A DNA stretch of 64,000 nt from Monarcha castaneiventris obscurior (lineage: Eukaryota > Chordata > Aves > Passeriformes > Monarchidae). Positions 12,201-22,457 of this stretch are shown here, piece by piece. The notes beneath the pieces were generated by a model. It was not told the origin of the DNA. It did no database searches and worked only from the letters and a program-made list of their open reading frames with translations. Position 1 is the first letter of the stretch; each line of letters begins with the position of its first letter. The stretch spans positions 6,138,001 through 6,202,000 of the forward strand of contig JAMPIT010000174.1 in assembly GCA_026261815.1 (NCBI GenBank), given 5' to 3'. The position numbers were made by a program, and so were the translations under genes.

Positions 12201-15200
12201 ATTATTTTGAAATTAATACTCAGAATATTTTAATCTTTTGGATCTTGTATCTTGTATTTCATTGGCTGTTTTTATTCATTTTACAAGGTTACAAAAGCAA
12301 GTATTGGACAGCAGAAGACAGCATCTCTCAGAAAAAGTAAAATACCAGCATAATGTAAGTTCATTGTTCTTATGATATAAGACTAAAAATGTGCAGTAAC
12401 TACTGCATTTTTAAGTGATTTTTCGAAGAGTGACCGAATCTCATGGATACTGAAACACACAAAATCTTCTTCATTAAGATCATATCAATGTATTATTTTC
12501 CTAATTGCCTTCAGTTTTTCTTGAAAAAGTCACATCAGAATATAAGAAAATTTTCTCTTCTTTGTGTTTTATGTGCAGAAATGTAAAAGATATAGAAACA
12601 CTTGATTACTTTGAACTTTATGCTTAAATCAAAACAGTTTTTAGATAAATAAAATATCTCTTTGTTATGTTTTGTCTAGCTGTCACAAGTAACAGAATTA
12701 GGCTATGTTGATTCTAGTATGGAAAACGAAGACAACATGGCAAGAGTTTTTAGGGCTTGTCCGTTGTCCTCCTCTGGTTTTCAGTTCTCTAACCGTACAC
12801 AGACTTCAGAAGAAAATTTCAAAACAAAACTAATGGGCAACATTTGGGAACAGACTTACGAAAAGAAGCTGCAAAACCAGGTTTGGTTTATATTTTACTT
12901 CCATGGAATTATTTTAAAGTAACTTGAAGTTATTTGGTGTGTAAAATTAGTGTAATGGTGAAGACAATTATGAATGATCAACATTTCTTGTAGGCTGGTG
13001 GCAATGAATATTCTGTATATACAAATATATTTCTTTTATTGTTCTGAAATGAGCTCAACTTGAGTGTTTGTTCACTGAGCTCTCAGTATTGCTGATATCT
13101 GCAGAAAGAGAATTAGTCACATACTGCTGGCTTTCTTTTGTTTCTGGCTTGTAAAGATGGTTAAAGAAAGTTGAAATATATTAGTTATAAATACAGCTTT
13201 CTTAAACATACAGTTAGAGTAACTGGGTGTTGCCTGATCCCAGGTGATCCCGTGACCCAGTTTTTTATCTTCTAACATCTCAGTGAGTAACACAGTTCTT
13301 ACAGTGTTCTCAGTGCTCTGCTGTTTAACTCTTTACATTTAAGAAACAACTGAAAGTTATTTGTTCTGATGCATGTTACTATTTTTTTGACTTTGTGATT
13401 TTTAAAAGAATCATCCTTAGAAAAGTGATAGCAAATATAATATGCTTTATTTTTAGTAAATATATTATTCATTGGAAGTAATAAAACAAATTCTATGTTG
13501 AGATTGAGATATTGATTGCTCACTTATCTTGAGATAACTGAGCAATAAATGCTCCAGGAGTTTCAGAAGGGGAGATGATGGGTTGTTCAGGGAATGAGTA
13601 GGCCCACAGGAAGCTGACCTGAAGAACAAGGAAGCCCAAGAAAGATGTTTTCTAAACACAAGGACAGTCCCCCTCTATGTGTAAGAGAATGATTAAATTC
13701 TGGAGGCCAGTTTGGCTGAATCAGGGAACTCCTGACTGAGTTCAAATGCAACAAGGAAGTATGGAAGGAAGGATGGGCAACCCAGGAAGAAGACAGGAGC
13801 ATCCCCCTAGCTTGGAGGGCTGGCATTAGGGTGGTCAGAGATGAAAATAAAAATGGGTGACAAGAACAGCAAGGAAGTCATCAAAGATGTGTCATCAAAG
13901 AAAGGCAACCAAGGAAAATGCTGTCCACTCTAAAAAGAGTTGAGACCTAGTGACAAAGGGCATGGAAAAGCCTGAGGTACTCAAAAACTACTTCGCTTCA
14001 AGTTTTTCAGACAAGTTCTGCTCTCTGGCTCATCTTAAAATGCAGTCAGCAGTTGGGGGAGAGTTGTACAAAACAGTAGGGAAGGAACAAGGTAGAGAAT
14101 CCACTGTAACCTGGACATATAGAAATATATGAGACTGGACAGAGTCCATCCAAGTATATTCAGGTTGTTGGATGACATCACTGCAAGGCAGGTATTAACC
14201 ATCTTTGTAAGGCTGTGGTGATCAGAAAAGCTTCCCAGTGAGAAGAAATACCCAAATGTTATGTCCATCTGCAAAAATGTAAGCATGGTCTGGGGAAGCA
14301 TCATCTCACCTCTGTCCCTGGAAGGATTAAGCAGCTAAGATCCCAGGGGCAATACCAAGGTACAGGAGGAACAAGAAGGTGTCTGCAAACAACCATCAGA
14401 TTTTCCAATGTCATACTCTGCCTGGTGCACCCAATTGCTTTCTGTGATGAAATTAGTAGCTCTGGGAATTAAAGAGAAGAGCAGGCATTATTTACCTTGA
14501 CTTTAGGAAGGCTTTTGATGAGGTTTCCCATGGGATCCTAGTAGCCAAGATGGGCAGCTGTGATTCAGATGAATGGGTGAGAAAAAACTGTCTGTTACTG
14601 TCATGCTCAGAGTAGTTGTCTGTTGGCTAAAGTTTGCTTGACAACAGTTGGGCTGTGAAGAGGTTTGGGCTTCTACTGTAAAGATAAAGAGAAATAAAAA
14701 TAGTAGGAAAATATGTATACTGTTTGCAAACCCAAGCTGAAAGTTTTAAAGACTATAATAATTATGTACATTCACAGTTTGACAGCTTCTACTGTTTTCT
14801 CAGCCAGGAAACAGCTTTGATCAAGACCCTTGGAATATGAAACTTCCAAGCCAGTGTATTTTCAGGAAGTCTGATACAGTGCCTCAGGAACTGTTTGAGC
14901 CATTTCATAGGTAGGCACTGATTTTACATTAACGAGGGAAATAGCAGGCAAGTTTAATGAAGAAAAATACTAAAATAAGCCAAAGCTTATTGCTGCTTGG
15001 TTTTTTCACTGAGTTTTGGTGTTTTTCAAATAGAAATTGAAATCAAATTGAAATACTAAACACACAAAGCTATTTAAATTTGCTGAAAGGCAGCAAAATC
15101 TGAATTTTGGGTAGGCACTTGGAACAATGATCTATTTTCTGCAATGTCACAAACATGATACTGTTTCTGAATTCACCTTGAATGATAGCACAGATTTACT

Positions 15201-18200
15201 AAGCAGCTATGAGGAGGGGAAGCTGCCCCAGGTGTTATTTGTTCTGGGCACTGTTGCAAGTGCTTTTCTGATGATCTTGATGCAGTAGCAAATCTGCATC
15301 TACATTGTTTATACTTGGGATTCCAGGAACAAAGCATTTTCTTTCCTTCTCTTTCATATGTGATCCTACTATAGCTTTCTTTATTCCCCATAATTGATTC
15401 AATAATACTTCTATGAGAACATACAATTTGTTTTTAAAAGAATGGATAAAAACCAAGAATATATTTCTTTTTGTATGTGCTGATTAAAAATTTTTCAAAT
15501 CACAGGTGGTTTAGGACCAGACTCATTTGTAGTAAACATTTTCATTTTCTTTCCAGAGGCTCTTCCTTGAATCTAGAGGTTTTACATAGTTAATCTTACT
15601 TTACTCCTTCTATTCCATAAGTGTGCCATCTGGTTTAAAGTTCCTGTCCACCTCTAGCTTAGGCTGGAGAGAGACATAAAAAGGCCATGTAGTATTTAGC
15701 TGTTCCTGAAGTGGCCACAGCCTGTTCCCTTGGGGAGTCAAGTGGCCAATTAACTCTCTGGCCAAATATTGAAACACATCAGCCACCTTAACTCTTCTTG
15801 TAGCTTCTCCTGGCATTCTCCAGCAAAACCTAAAATGAGCGTAGCATTCACCTTGCTATATATCTGGGTGAATTCCCAATTAATATCTTTACATTGAAGC
15901 CCTACATAACCTTATCTCACCTACATCTCTCCTTTCATTTCTCCACCAGCCATCAGGCCTGCACTCATCTGCTTATGGCACATCCTCTCATCTTCTACCC
16001 ACCCATGGCTCACTAACAACATCTTTCCAACTGCTCTTCCAATCCATTTCTTTGTACTGTGCTTGTTTTCTTTTCATCCACTGTAGCCATAAATTCTTAT
16101 ACCTCAAGAGGTCAGTTCTTTTATGAAGGGAGTTTCTTTCACTGTATGTGAAAAGTAGAGTGTAAATTTATGCAATTGTTTAATGTAACACACTGGTGAT
16201 GTAAAATTTTAAACGAATATTTAATGACCTTGAGGTGCCACAGCTCTCAGAATTATGCACACTGATTATATGTCATATTCCCTCATCTATTCTTAACTTT
16301 TACTTTGCATTACAAAATATTCAGCTGGAGTTGAGAAAGATACTGAATTGCTTCACAAAATGATTTTGCCTTCCTCATGTAGATCTATCCAAGTATCTTC
16401 AGGAACAAACTCTAGTGTGTTTAGCCTTCTAAAACTGTTCTGGAGAGGTTTCTGTAAGCAGAGAAAACTAGTTTCTCATTTAAGTTCCATAGAACCTTTA
16501 TCCAGTTCCAAGTATTTGCTGATCAAAACACCGCAGATGTTTTCTCCAGCAAGAGTTTTCTGTACTACATTTCGGTTTTCAAGCTCTATTGATAGCCTTA
16601 CTCAGAGTGTTTTAAAGAAAGGGCTTTTTTTGAATGGCCTTCTTTTCCAGATCTCTGTTCTTCAGAAGAATCTCAACTTTTTGCTCAGTTTCTGAAAGGT
16701 CAGTCAGCAGATCTAGCCTGGAAAAAAAACAGTGAAAATGTTAGATTAAGAGCCAAGTAAGTGAAAGCGTGATAGCTTTCATACCCATGATGCTCATACG
16801 ATAAAATCTTCAAAGCTACTCTCAGAAGTGGGGCAGGGAAGTAGGGGCATAACAAAATATCTGACTGCCCTCCTGACACTGGAACAGAAAAATCCTGTGC
16901 TGAATCAGGATTATTGATTTCAAGTACAAATGAAAGTCACTTTTTATGGGCTTTCAGTATGGAAAAGAAATATAGTCTTGAACATGCTACTTTTATGAAT
17001 GGAAGAAACTGTCTTCCTCTTTATTTATTTTCCCCTCTTTTCTTTTTTCTCCCCGAAGTGGCTGCCTTTGGTCAGCTGGTGGAGCAGCAGTGACATACTG
17101 TGGCTGATTTCATAAATTACGGTTTCCTATCTAGGAGGATGTGCTCCATAGCTCTGTATATTTGGAGACATTAAGAAACAGAACCCCTTTTAAATCAATC
17201 TTACCAAAAAGTAGATCTAAAACATAATAAAATACACAGTTTTTCAATTGAAATACTGTACATTTAGGACAAAATCAAGTGTAATGAGCGGTGAATTTTT
17301 TGATATTTTTATCATCAAGTAATCATAAAATGTTGTGTTAACAGTCAGTATTTTACTTATTTGTGTACTAAGCAAAATGCTTTTTTCTTTTCTACCTGCT
17401 ACACCTCACTGCCTACCCCCAGGCTAGACCATATGAATTCTGCCAGGAAAAATCCAGTGATAATGGCCAGTAATGAATCAGAAAACTGTGAAGGAATGAA
17501 AGAACCAATATTCGATATTGTGAAAGAAACTGCAGAACTGAAAGGTACCCAAGATGGAAATGGTTGTTCCTTTCTGGCATTATTTGAAGATGAGAGTCAA
17601 CCAATCCATAATAATCCTTCCACAAAGCATTTTAATCCCTTCTCTAACCAAAGCAATACTGACATTTTTTTCACTGTTCCTGATGTTAGAAATCAAATTA
17701 CCAACAGAAATTATTCTCATGACACTAGAAAGGTCTATCCTGCAATCAATGCAAAAGAAAATTCTGTAGACAGACAGCTTGAAGGCATTTTTACAGCTCC
17801 GGAACAGGTTTTCCTTAAAAGCAACAATGCCTCAAGTGCAAGCTACAAGGAAACCAGTGGACTTCATAAAACCCACGTGCAGAACTGTCATGAGGGACAG
17901 CGCTACTTCATACCCTGTGAAAAGAAAGGAAAAAAAGCAAACCTTGAAAAAATTGGTGCGTGTCAATATTTTAAGGACATATATTCTGGGTTTTATTCTC
18001 CTTTTAAATACATATGTTCTTATAACCAGAGATGTATCTGCCCCAACTGAAAACATCATGAATCTTCAAAATGCAGTCATGTAATTTTAAATCCAACTAT
18101 TTAAATTATTTTATAAACTTGACAGAAACCTTTCTATTCAAATTGCATTTATTCTATTGCATTTTAAAATCAACATTTACTTATTTTATTTTAGAGACTT

Positions 18201-21200
18201 TTGCTTATCAGCATGATCAGCATAATAGCTTAAAGGAGAATGTGCAGAATTATTCAAGAAAAAAAAGGTGAGTGTCATGGAAATTACCAATCTATTAACC
18301 AGTGATAACTGCAGAGACCTTGCTGAATGGGAGAAATCCTGCTAAGAAGACAGGAAGGCAAAATTCTAAACAGTATTGCTGAGGGCTCAAGTTTTCTCAG
18401 TGAAAACAGTAGTGTGTAATGTGAATAAACTTATGCACGTGTAAGCCCATTATGTCTCTGTGTCTGCCCATAAGTACATATTGAAATACTGCCTCATGGG
18501 ACAGTTTGGTGTTCCTGAAGTTAAGCTGTTGATCTGGCTTGTCCTCTAAAAGACTTTGTCTCATTCCACTTGTTACAGAACAAGTAAGTGTCTTCCCTGG
18601 GTTACGTGAGTGCCCAGTGTTTTACTAAAGACTTGTTTTTCAAAGACTGATACATAGCACTTTCCATTTTACAAAACAGCACTATTTTCTGTCATTGCTT
18701 CAATTCCATTTTGCATTTCAACCGAAATGAAGTTTATGAAAAACACATTCTTGGTGTTAAATCTCAGGTTCAGAGATAAGTCCAGTGATCTCAGTAGTGG
18801 GAAGCATTTAATGGTTACTGAAGACAAAATAAAAATTGTAAAGTCACCAGTAAGGACTTTGACTCAGAAAGAAAATAAAAATACAGAGGGAAAATCACTT
18901 ACCAGAGAACTTTGTGTTTGCATTCCTCAGTGATGACAAGTCTGTGAAAGAAACAGCCTGGAGTCAGAACCATCTTTTTGTATTTGAAGAGGTAACTTTT
19001 TAAAAACATGTATTTTTTGTCAAACCCAGTCTGCACACTTCATTTGAGGTGGAGAAGGATTGTCCACAGTTAGAAACTGAATATATCTTCACTGAATTCA
19101 CTACCATAGAAGCTTCTTTTCCATCATGGTTTATATAAGGAATTCAGAAAGAACCGCTTGTAGTGACATGGTTCAGATAGACAGCCCTTTTAGGCCCACA
19201 ATTCACATGGTTTGATTTACCTTAGCTGATGCCTGAATGACATTGTGTAAGTTACTCATCAACACTTAGGATCAGGTTCTGCAGGCAATGCCCAGACATT
19301 ATATGCAGGATGCTTCAGTATTAAAAAGGAGCTTCGTGCCAGTATACATATAAAAAGTGTTTCAGATGCCTTGCCTGTAGAAGCCACATATGGTATTGCT
19401 CAGGGGTAAAAATACCTCTTAAAATAACTTGTGGTACAGTGCAGTGACTCCTTTATGTAATACAGAAACTGAGTGTTTTTCTCTTAACCTGAGATGCTGA
19501 TCCAGCTGAACCCTCATTATTAATACCTTATTATTTTTAACAGTTCACAACAGCACAAGAGAAAGGGTGTAAGTTTGGAGTGAGTTCATATCTTCAGGAG
19601 ACGGAGATGGGTTAGTACCATTTATACATTATCACTTAAAATTTTTTTCTCTACATGTGAAACCAAAACATTTACTTTTAAAGCCAGGGAGAATGATCTT
19701 TTTAGGATGTTACCTTCATTGAGGGCTTGTATTTCTGATTCACACAGCACTGTAAAAAGACAACTAGCATTACCAGGTAACTAAGAATTACCTATGTTTA
19801 CTTTTCCTTGAAGAGATATTCTCTTCCACTAGACTATGTGCTGTCACTCCACATGTGGACCGAGGGAGGGGAGTAAGCTAGGCACTCCTATATCCTTCCT
19901 GTTCCCTCAGTAGCTGTAGGGTCAACTGTGCTGACTGCATTTCAGAGCAGAAGATCTCTCAGGGGCCTCCAAGAGAAAAACACGTAACTTGTATGGCAGC
20001 CAGTGTGCACATGGAGTCTGCTGTGTTGTCTCACAGCCTGTGCTCTGCGGAGTCCCTCCTCCTTTTGGGTGGCACAGTTCTGCTGCTGATTAACAGCACA
20101 GCTAAGGCTTTTGGGGACCCATCTCACAACCTCTGTTAACATGTGTTGATCTGAGAAGAGAAGAACTGGCTATTGCTAAGAACTAGATTGAACTTGCTAA
20201 CATTTTGTTCTTTAAACAGTATCTTAAAACTGCATCAGAAATAGCAATGTTTAATTCTACGTGCTGTACTTGAGAGTTGGATCTCTGGGGCGTTTTTGGT
20301 AAGCAACCTTTCTCTCTTTTTCATCTAACTTTTCAAGATGTGGAGTCACCACTCAGCAGCAAGTCTCACTCTCCAAGGCAGACTGAGAGCTATTTGAGCT
20401 CTAGTCCTGACACAGTGAGTAAACCCTTGTGGGTTGGCAGGGCTTCATTTGAATCATATCTCTATGACTGAGTGCACCTAAAGGTGGATGTAGCTGGAAT
20501 CTTGTTTTGTTTTGTTCGATGTAACTTCATGTGTGATGAGGACAAGAAATTATTAGCTGTAAATTTTCCTAAGTAGTTTGATGGACATGTTCTCTTGATA
20601 ATGACTGGCCTTGTGGAATTACAGTTGCATGACTGTGGGAAGATGCTAGACAAACTTCTGTGCTCTTCCTGTCTGAATAGCTGCCTTACATTACATGCCT
20701 GTAAAGCAGAATGGTTTGACACACTGTGTTTTCAGTCGTACTTGAACACAAAAATGCCATGGTGTAGGAGTATAAATTGCATGTAAGAATGCAGGTCTGC
20801 CTCAGCCACCTTCTCTTCACCAAAAGCCAGAAGTACATCCTTGGAGAAGGAATGAAAAAAACCCCACAAACAACCAAAAGCAGACAGCTCTGGCCTTTCT
20901 GTTTATTTCACTAAATTAGTTATTAGTAAGTCATTACTTTAGTCCTTGGTTATTGAACTATTTGAACAGTTACAATTGCAAAATTCTGTTCAAACAGTCT
21001 GAAGAAGAAGACACAGCCAAAAAGAAGGAATATCTGAATGAACACTCCTTGAAGACACATGATGCCAACCTATTCTCAGCCTCAGCATGCAGAGAGGCCC
21101 CCAAGAGCTCTCACACACAAACTGTGGCTATGCATCCACTCTATGTGGCTAGAGAAGAAGCAAACAATCTTCAGGAGAAAGACTCTAATTTTTGTGCCAC

Positions 21201-21612
21201 AGAGGAGGAAAATAAAACGCACACAGCCCTGTCTCAGGGCTCATCACACCGCGCCCTTAAGAGGGAGCATGTCACTCGCAGTACCAGGTGCGATGTCTGG
21301 GCGCAGACTGAGCGCTCTGTGACAGAAGCAGAGAAGGTGGACGCGGCCACGCAGTGCGGCACCCTGAGGGTGTGCAGCTGCGGGGGATCCCTGCCCGCTG
21401 CCCGCAGCCCAGGCGGGGTCCCTGCTCCCAGCGCCGCCGGCACCGCAGCAGAGCACGCACGGCCAGGGCAGGAGGCGCCGCAGCCCGAGGGCACCGCCAG
21501 TGCGGCCGGGAGAGACGCCTTCTCTTCGGAGGCCGAGTACCTGAGTTTGGCTGGCAGCACTCTAGAGGTGCTGAGCTACATTGATAAAATGAAGGAGAGA
21601 GATAAGCAGTGA
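6246..21612 (+). CDS. REDIC1: REDIC1 (C12orf40 homologue), whole spliced gene, 13 coding exons, 710 aa
   Basis: In mammals REDIC1 (formerly C12orf40) is a meiotic nuclear protein that acts on class I crossover intermediates. Coding segments are 6246-6268, 8086-8125, 10215-10350, 11654-11786, 12288-12354, 12680-12880, 14804-14910, 17423-17955, 18195-18267, 18931-18991, 19544-19610, 20338-20414 and 20998-21612. All have AG/GT borders, the phases match at every junction, and they sum to 2133 bases (711 codons with stop). Similarity to human, from memory, runs throughout: MNWVGGSR at the start, KQERRKQKEYFE, SLDLLNLYVVNQIS, RKHNLEL-like RRHNLELPMSP, IFTAPE, and RCD..AQTE...K.D.ATQC near the end. 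Human is about 650 aa, so this copy is somewhat longer. No enzymatic domain is visible; the protein is polar, Ser/Lys-rich and probably largely disordered. The frame is also open for 118 codons upstream of the ATG, but the conserved MNWVGGSR and an A at -3 favour 6246. Confidence 0.93.
6317..6712 (+). repeat. Minisatellite, 47-49-bp units, in REDIC1 intron 1
   Basis: Units start at about 6317, 6366, 6413, 6461, 6510, 6559, 6607 and 6683, each opening with a form of GTCCCCTCACAG. Units 4 and 5 (6461-6509 and 6510-6558) are nearly identical; the others are diverged, and unit 7 is expanded to about 76 bases. The array starts about 50 bases after the exon 1 donor. Confidence 0.85.
8086..8125 (+). 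CDS. REDIC1: REDIC1 coding exon 2 (40-bp micro-exon)
   Basis: Acceptor is gcatttttcag and donor is AAG|gtaaac. It completes Arg8 and reads SRIILKQERRKQK, closely matching the human SRVLIKQERRKQK stretch. It enters in phase 2 and leaves in phase 0. The basic helix it starts continues into exon 3. Confidence 0.9.
8335..8367 (+). repeat. (GAAT)n microsatellite in REDIC1 intron 2
   Basis: Seven to eight copies of a GAAT/GAGT tetranucleotide, with imperfect units at both ends. Confidence 0.9.
10215..10350 (+). CDS. REDIC1: REDIC1 coding exon 3
   Basis: Reads EYFERKKLKAKMK then SAVSLDLLNLYVVNQIS, residues 22-66. It continues the Lys/Arg-rich N-terminal helix and carries the most conserved block of the family (SLD.LNLY.VNQIS). 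The acceptor ends attaag with a weak pyrimidine tract; the donor is G|gtgagt, phase 1. Confidence 0.92.
11238..11346 (+). mobile_element. CR1 LINE 3' end fragment, + orientation
   Basis: Diverged CR1 3' UTR reading through TTGGCAGTGCTGGGTTAATGG and ending in the diagnostic tail GATTCTATGATTCTATT. It lies in REDIC1 intron 3. Confidence 0.9.
11654..11786 (+). CDS. REDIC1: REDIC1 coding exon 4
   Basis: Acceptor is tttcattgcag and donor is AG|gtactt. It encodes residues 67-110: NMRKPVHIDI, then KKPIRRHNLELPMSP. This parallels human VRKPTHVN and LRKHNLELTMSP. It leaves in phase 2. Confidence 0.93.
12288..12354 (+). CDS. REDIC1: REDIC1 coding exon 5
   Basis: A 67-bp exon with acceptor ttttacaag and donor AAT|gtaagt. 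It reads RLQKQVLDSRRQHLSEKVKY and is strongly charged and helical. It enters in phase 2 and leaves in phase 0, joining exons 4 and 6 in frame. It is too short to stand out as an open frame. Confidence 0.82.
12680..12880 (+). CDS. REDIC1: REDIC1 coding exon 6
   Basis: Acceptor is ttttgtctag and donor is CAG|gtttgg. Exactly 67 codons, residues 134-200, starting LSQVTELGYVDSSME and ending EQTYEKKLQNQ, which parallels the human YEKKQNDQ segment. Phase 0 at both ends. Confidence 0.9.
13690..14630 (+). mobile_element. Decayed CR1 LINE ORF2 fragment, + orientation
   Basis: Contains CR1 ORF2 landmarks in order. About 13690-13810 resembles the linker after the endonuclease. 13945-14010 resembles the segment ending in EKPEVLKNYFASSF. 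About 14130-14330 is the region before the reverse transcriptase, and 14500-14550 reads LDFRKAFDEVSHGILVAKM, the reverse-transcriptase motif around F..AFD.V.H. Frames are interrupted and there are deletions. It lies in REDIC1 intron 6. Start and end are approximate; the 3' tail is missing. Confidence 0.8.
14804..14910 (+). CDS. REDIC1: REDIC1 coding exon 7
   Basis: Acceptor is ctgttttctcag and donor is AG|gtaggc. Residues 201-235 end in TVPQELFEPFH, aligning loosely with the human TLFERLNSLG segment. It leaves in phase 2, which fits the phase-2 entry at 17423 and gives FEPFHRLDHMN across the join. Confidence 0.85.
16622..16756 (+). other. Exon-like segment in REDIC1 intron 7, status unclear
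   Basis: One frame reads protein-like sequence (PSFPDLCSSEESQLFAQFLK, then GQSADLAWKKNSENVRLRA) up to a consensus donor AA|gtaagt at 16757. The donor is in phase 2, the phase exon 8 needs. The best acceptor, tcttttccag|ATCTCTG at 16651, is in the wrong phase: after exon 7 it shifts the frame and soon reaches a stop. A weak acceptor before 16622 would keep frame (135 bases). A second frame is open across the same region from 16348 to 16695, and the two overlap at a 7-base T run (16625-16631). I leave it out of the main model. Confidence 0.35.
17423..17955 (+). CDS. REDIC1: REDIC1 coding exon 8 (large central exon)
   Basis: A 533-bp exon covering residues 236-413. Acceptor is ctgcctacccccag; donor is ATTG|gtgcgt, phase 1. 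It begins LDHMNSARKNPVIMAS, parallel to human NRNLLTKSPAVIMDE. Later it has CSFLALFEDESQ and GIFTAPEQVFLKSNN, parallel to human NIFTVPELTFSNS. It is Asn/Ser/Lys-rich with no predicted fold, consistent with a disordered central region. The frame runs past the donor to a stop at 18048, which would shorten the protein if the intron were kept. Confidence 0.92.
18195..18267 (+). CDS. REDIC1: REDIC1 coding exon 9
   Basis: Acceptor is tattttattttag and donor is AAAG|gtgagt. It reads ETFAYQHDQHNSLKENVQNYSRKK, residues 414-437. Phase 1 in, phase 2 out. The 9-base A run before the donor is a possible slippage or sequencing-error site. Confidence 0.85.
18931..18991 (+). CDS. REDIC1: REDIC1 coding exon 10
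   Basis: Acceptor is tttgcattcctcag and donor is GAG|gtaact. It encodes SDDKSVKETAWSQNHLFVFEE, residues 438-458, matching the shape of human KQSWDFGLDEILMEE. Phase 2 in, phase 0 out. Confidence 0.84.
19544..19610 (+). CDS. REDIC1: REDIC1 coding exon 11
   Basis: Acceptor is atttttaacag and donor is ATGG|gttagt, a non-ideal but valid GT. It reads FTTAQEKGCKFGVSSYLQETEM, residues 459-480. Weakly conserved; supported mainly by matching phases with exons 10 and 12. Confidence 0.75.
20338..20414 (+). CDS. REDIC1: REDIC1 coding exon 12 (Ser/Pro-rich)
   Basis: Acceptor is aacttttcaag and donor is ACA|gtgagt. Residues 481-506 read DVESPLSSKSHSPRQTESYLSSSPDT, matching human SAQSSRSTSYSPRPTDSCFSSSSD. 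Several SP/TP-type sites make it a candidate phosphorylated segment (inference). Confidence 0.9.
20998..21612 (+). CDS. REDIC1: REDIC1 coding exon 13 (terminal)
   Basis: Acceptor is gttcaaacag; stop TGA is at 21610-21612. Residues 507-710 begin SEEEDTAKKKEYL, parallel to human SEDEDQ. The conserved core is RCDVWAQTERS...AEKVDAATQCG...CSCGGS (about residues 602-635); human has RCDAGVQTES, KLDVAIQCD and a CTC in the same order. A GC-rich Ala/Pro/Gly-rich insert then covers about residues 636-680. The protein ends with an amphipathic segment, EYLSLAGSTLEVLSYIDKMK. The insert and the terminal helix have no counterpart in the human sequence as I recall it. Confidence 0.93.
   Translation, partial: SEEEDTAKKKEYLNEHSLKTHDANLFSASACREAPKSSHTQTVAMHPLYVAREEANNLQEKDSNFCATEEENKTHTALSQGSSHRALKREHVTRSTRCDVWAQTERSVTEAEKVDAATQCGTLRVCSCGGSLPAARSPGGVPAPSAAGTAAEHARPGQEAPQPEGTASAAGRDAFSSEAEYLSLAGSTLEVLSYIDKMKERDKQ
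21255..21545. promoter_or_regulatory. CpG-rich island inside REDIC1 terminal exon
   Basis: About 290 bases with roughly 30 CpGs and high GC, embedded in an AT-rich, CpG-poor gene. It coincides with the Ala/Pro/Gly-rich insert of the protein. It may be only a local GC-biased patch; no promoter motif is evident. Confidence 0.6.
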
Positions 21613-22310
21613 TCAACTATAATGGCATATAACGAACACGAAAGTTTTGTCCTATTCCGTGTTTCTTTCAGTTGCCATATTTCGATTTTTCTAGCCTGGT
21701 TAGACAAAAGATATTTTTACTGTTTGTTTGCTTTAACTATGGATTTCTGTCTGCTTACTGCTATCTCAAAGTATGGGTTTCCATAGATATCCAACTGTTA
21801 ACAAAGGATTTTACAATAGCCTAGTAAATACAAACATTAGGAATTAGATTGGTTTCCCCACCATATATCCATAGGATTCTGTAGTTTGGAATTGATTGAT
21901 TGTGTTTAAGATAGTGGAAAGATGTTGTTCTACTTCAAAACATATTTAGTGTGGCTCTGAGTTTAGAGCTATTGTCTGATTCTTACTCATTTTAACAGAC
22001 AAACGTGCCTTTGCCATGTGTTCATACTAAACACAAAAACAGGAAGAAGCAACACAAAATGTACATCTGCACACATCGAATAGAATGTAATTTAGAAAGA
22101 ACTAATTTATTAATTTTTTTTAATGCTCTGTTTTCCTTCCATAGCAGATCCATTAATTCATTTTCTGGTTGTTAATACTAACAAATACCAATCTTTCATG
22201 TGTTTCTGTATTCTGTCTGTAAATTGAAAATCTGAATTACTTTCCTCTTCATTTCAGTATTTGTATGGAGCTACAAATCACAACAAATAAAAGTTTCTGA
22301 TTGTTTCTAG
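21613..22310 (+). other. REDIC1: REDIC1 3' UTR with poly(A) signal
   Basis: The stretch after the stop is AT-rich and non-coding. The first good AATAAA is at 22286-22291, followed by a T-rich stretch, so cleavage near 22305-22315 is likely (inferred). Confidence 0.6.
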
Positions 22311-22430
22311 GTTATATTCTTGCCTTGTAAAAAGTTCCTGGTAAAGGTGACAGGGAGACTCACTGTTACTAACATCTACTTACAGATCCATACACTTTCA
22401 CTTCTAGATAGGTATCTCTCTATGTCAACA

Positions 22431-22457
22431 GTGTGTGTGTGTGTATATATATATATA
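22431..22457 (+). repeat. (GT)n(AT)n microsatellite
   Basis: About seven GT units followed by about six AT units, just downstream of the REDIC1 poly(A) region. Confidence 0.93.

Noticed and set aside
15610..15816. 68-codon - strand frame (VADVFQYLARELIGHLTPQG), considered as a retroviral fragment
   Set aside because: No diagnostic viral motif and no LTR nearby; unclassified.
17956..18050. Read-through of REDIC1 exon 8 beyond 17955 to a stop at 18048
   Set aside because: The GTGCGT donor at 17956 and phase-matched exon 9 give the conserved protein; the extension is best explained as intron.
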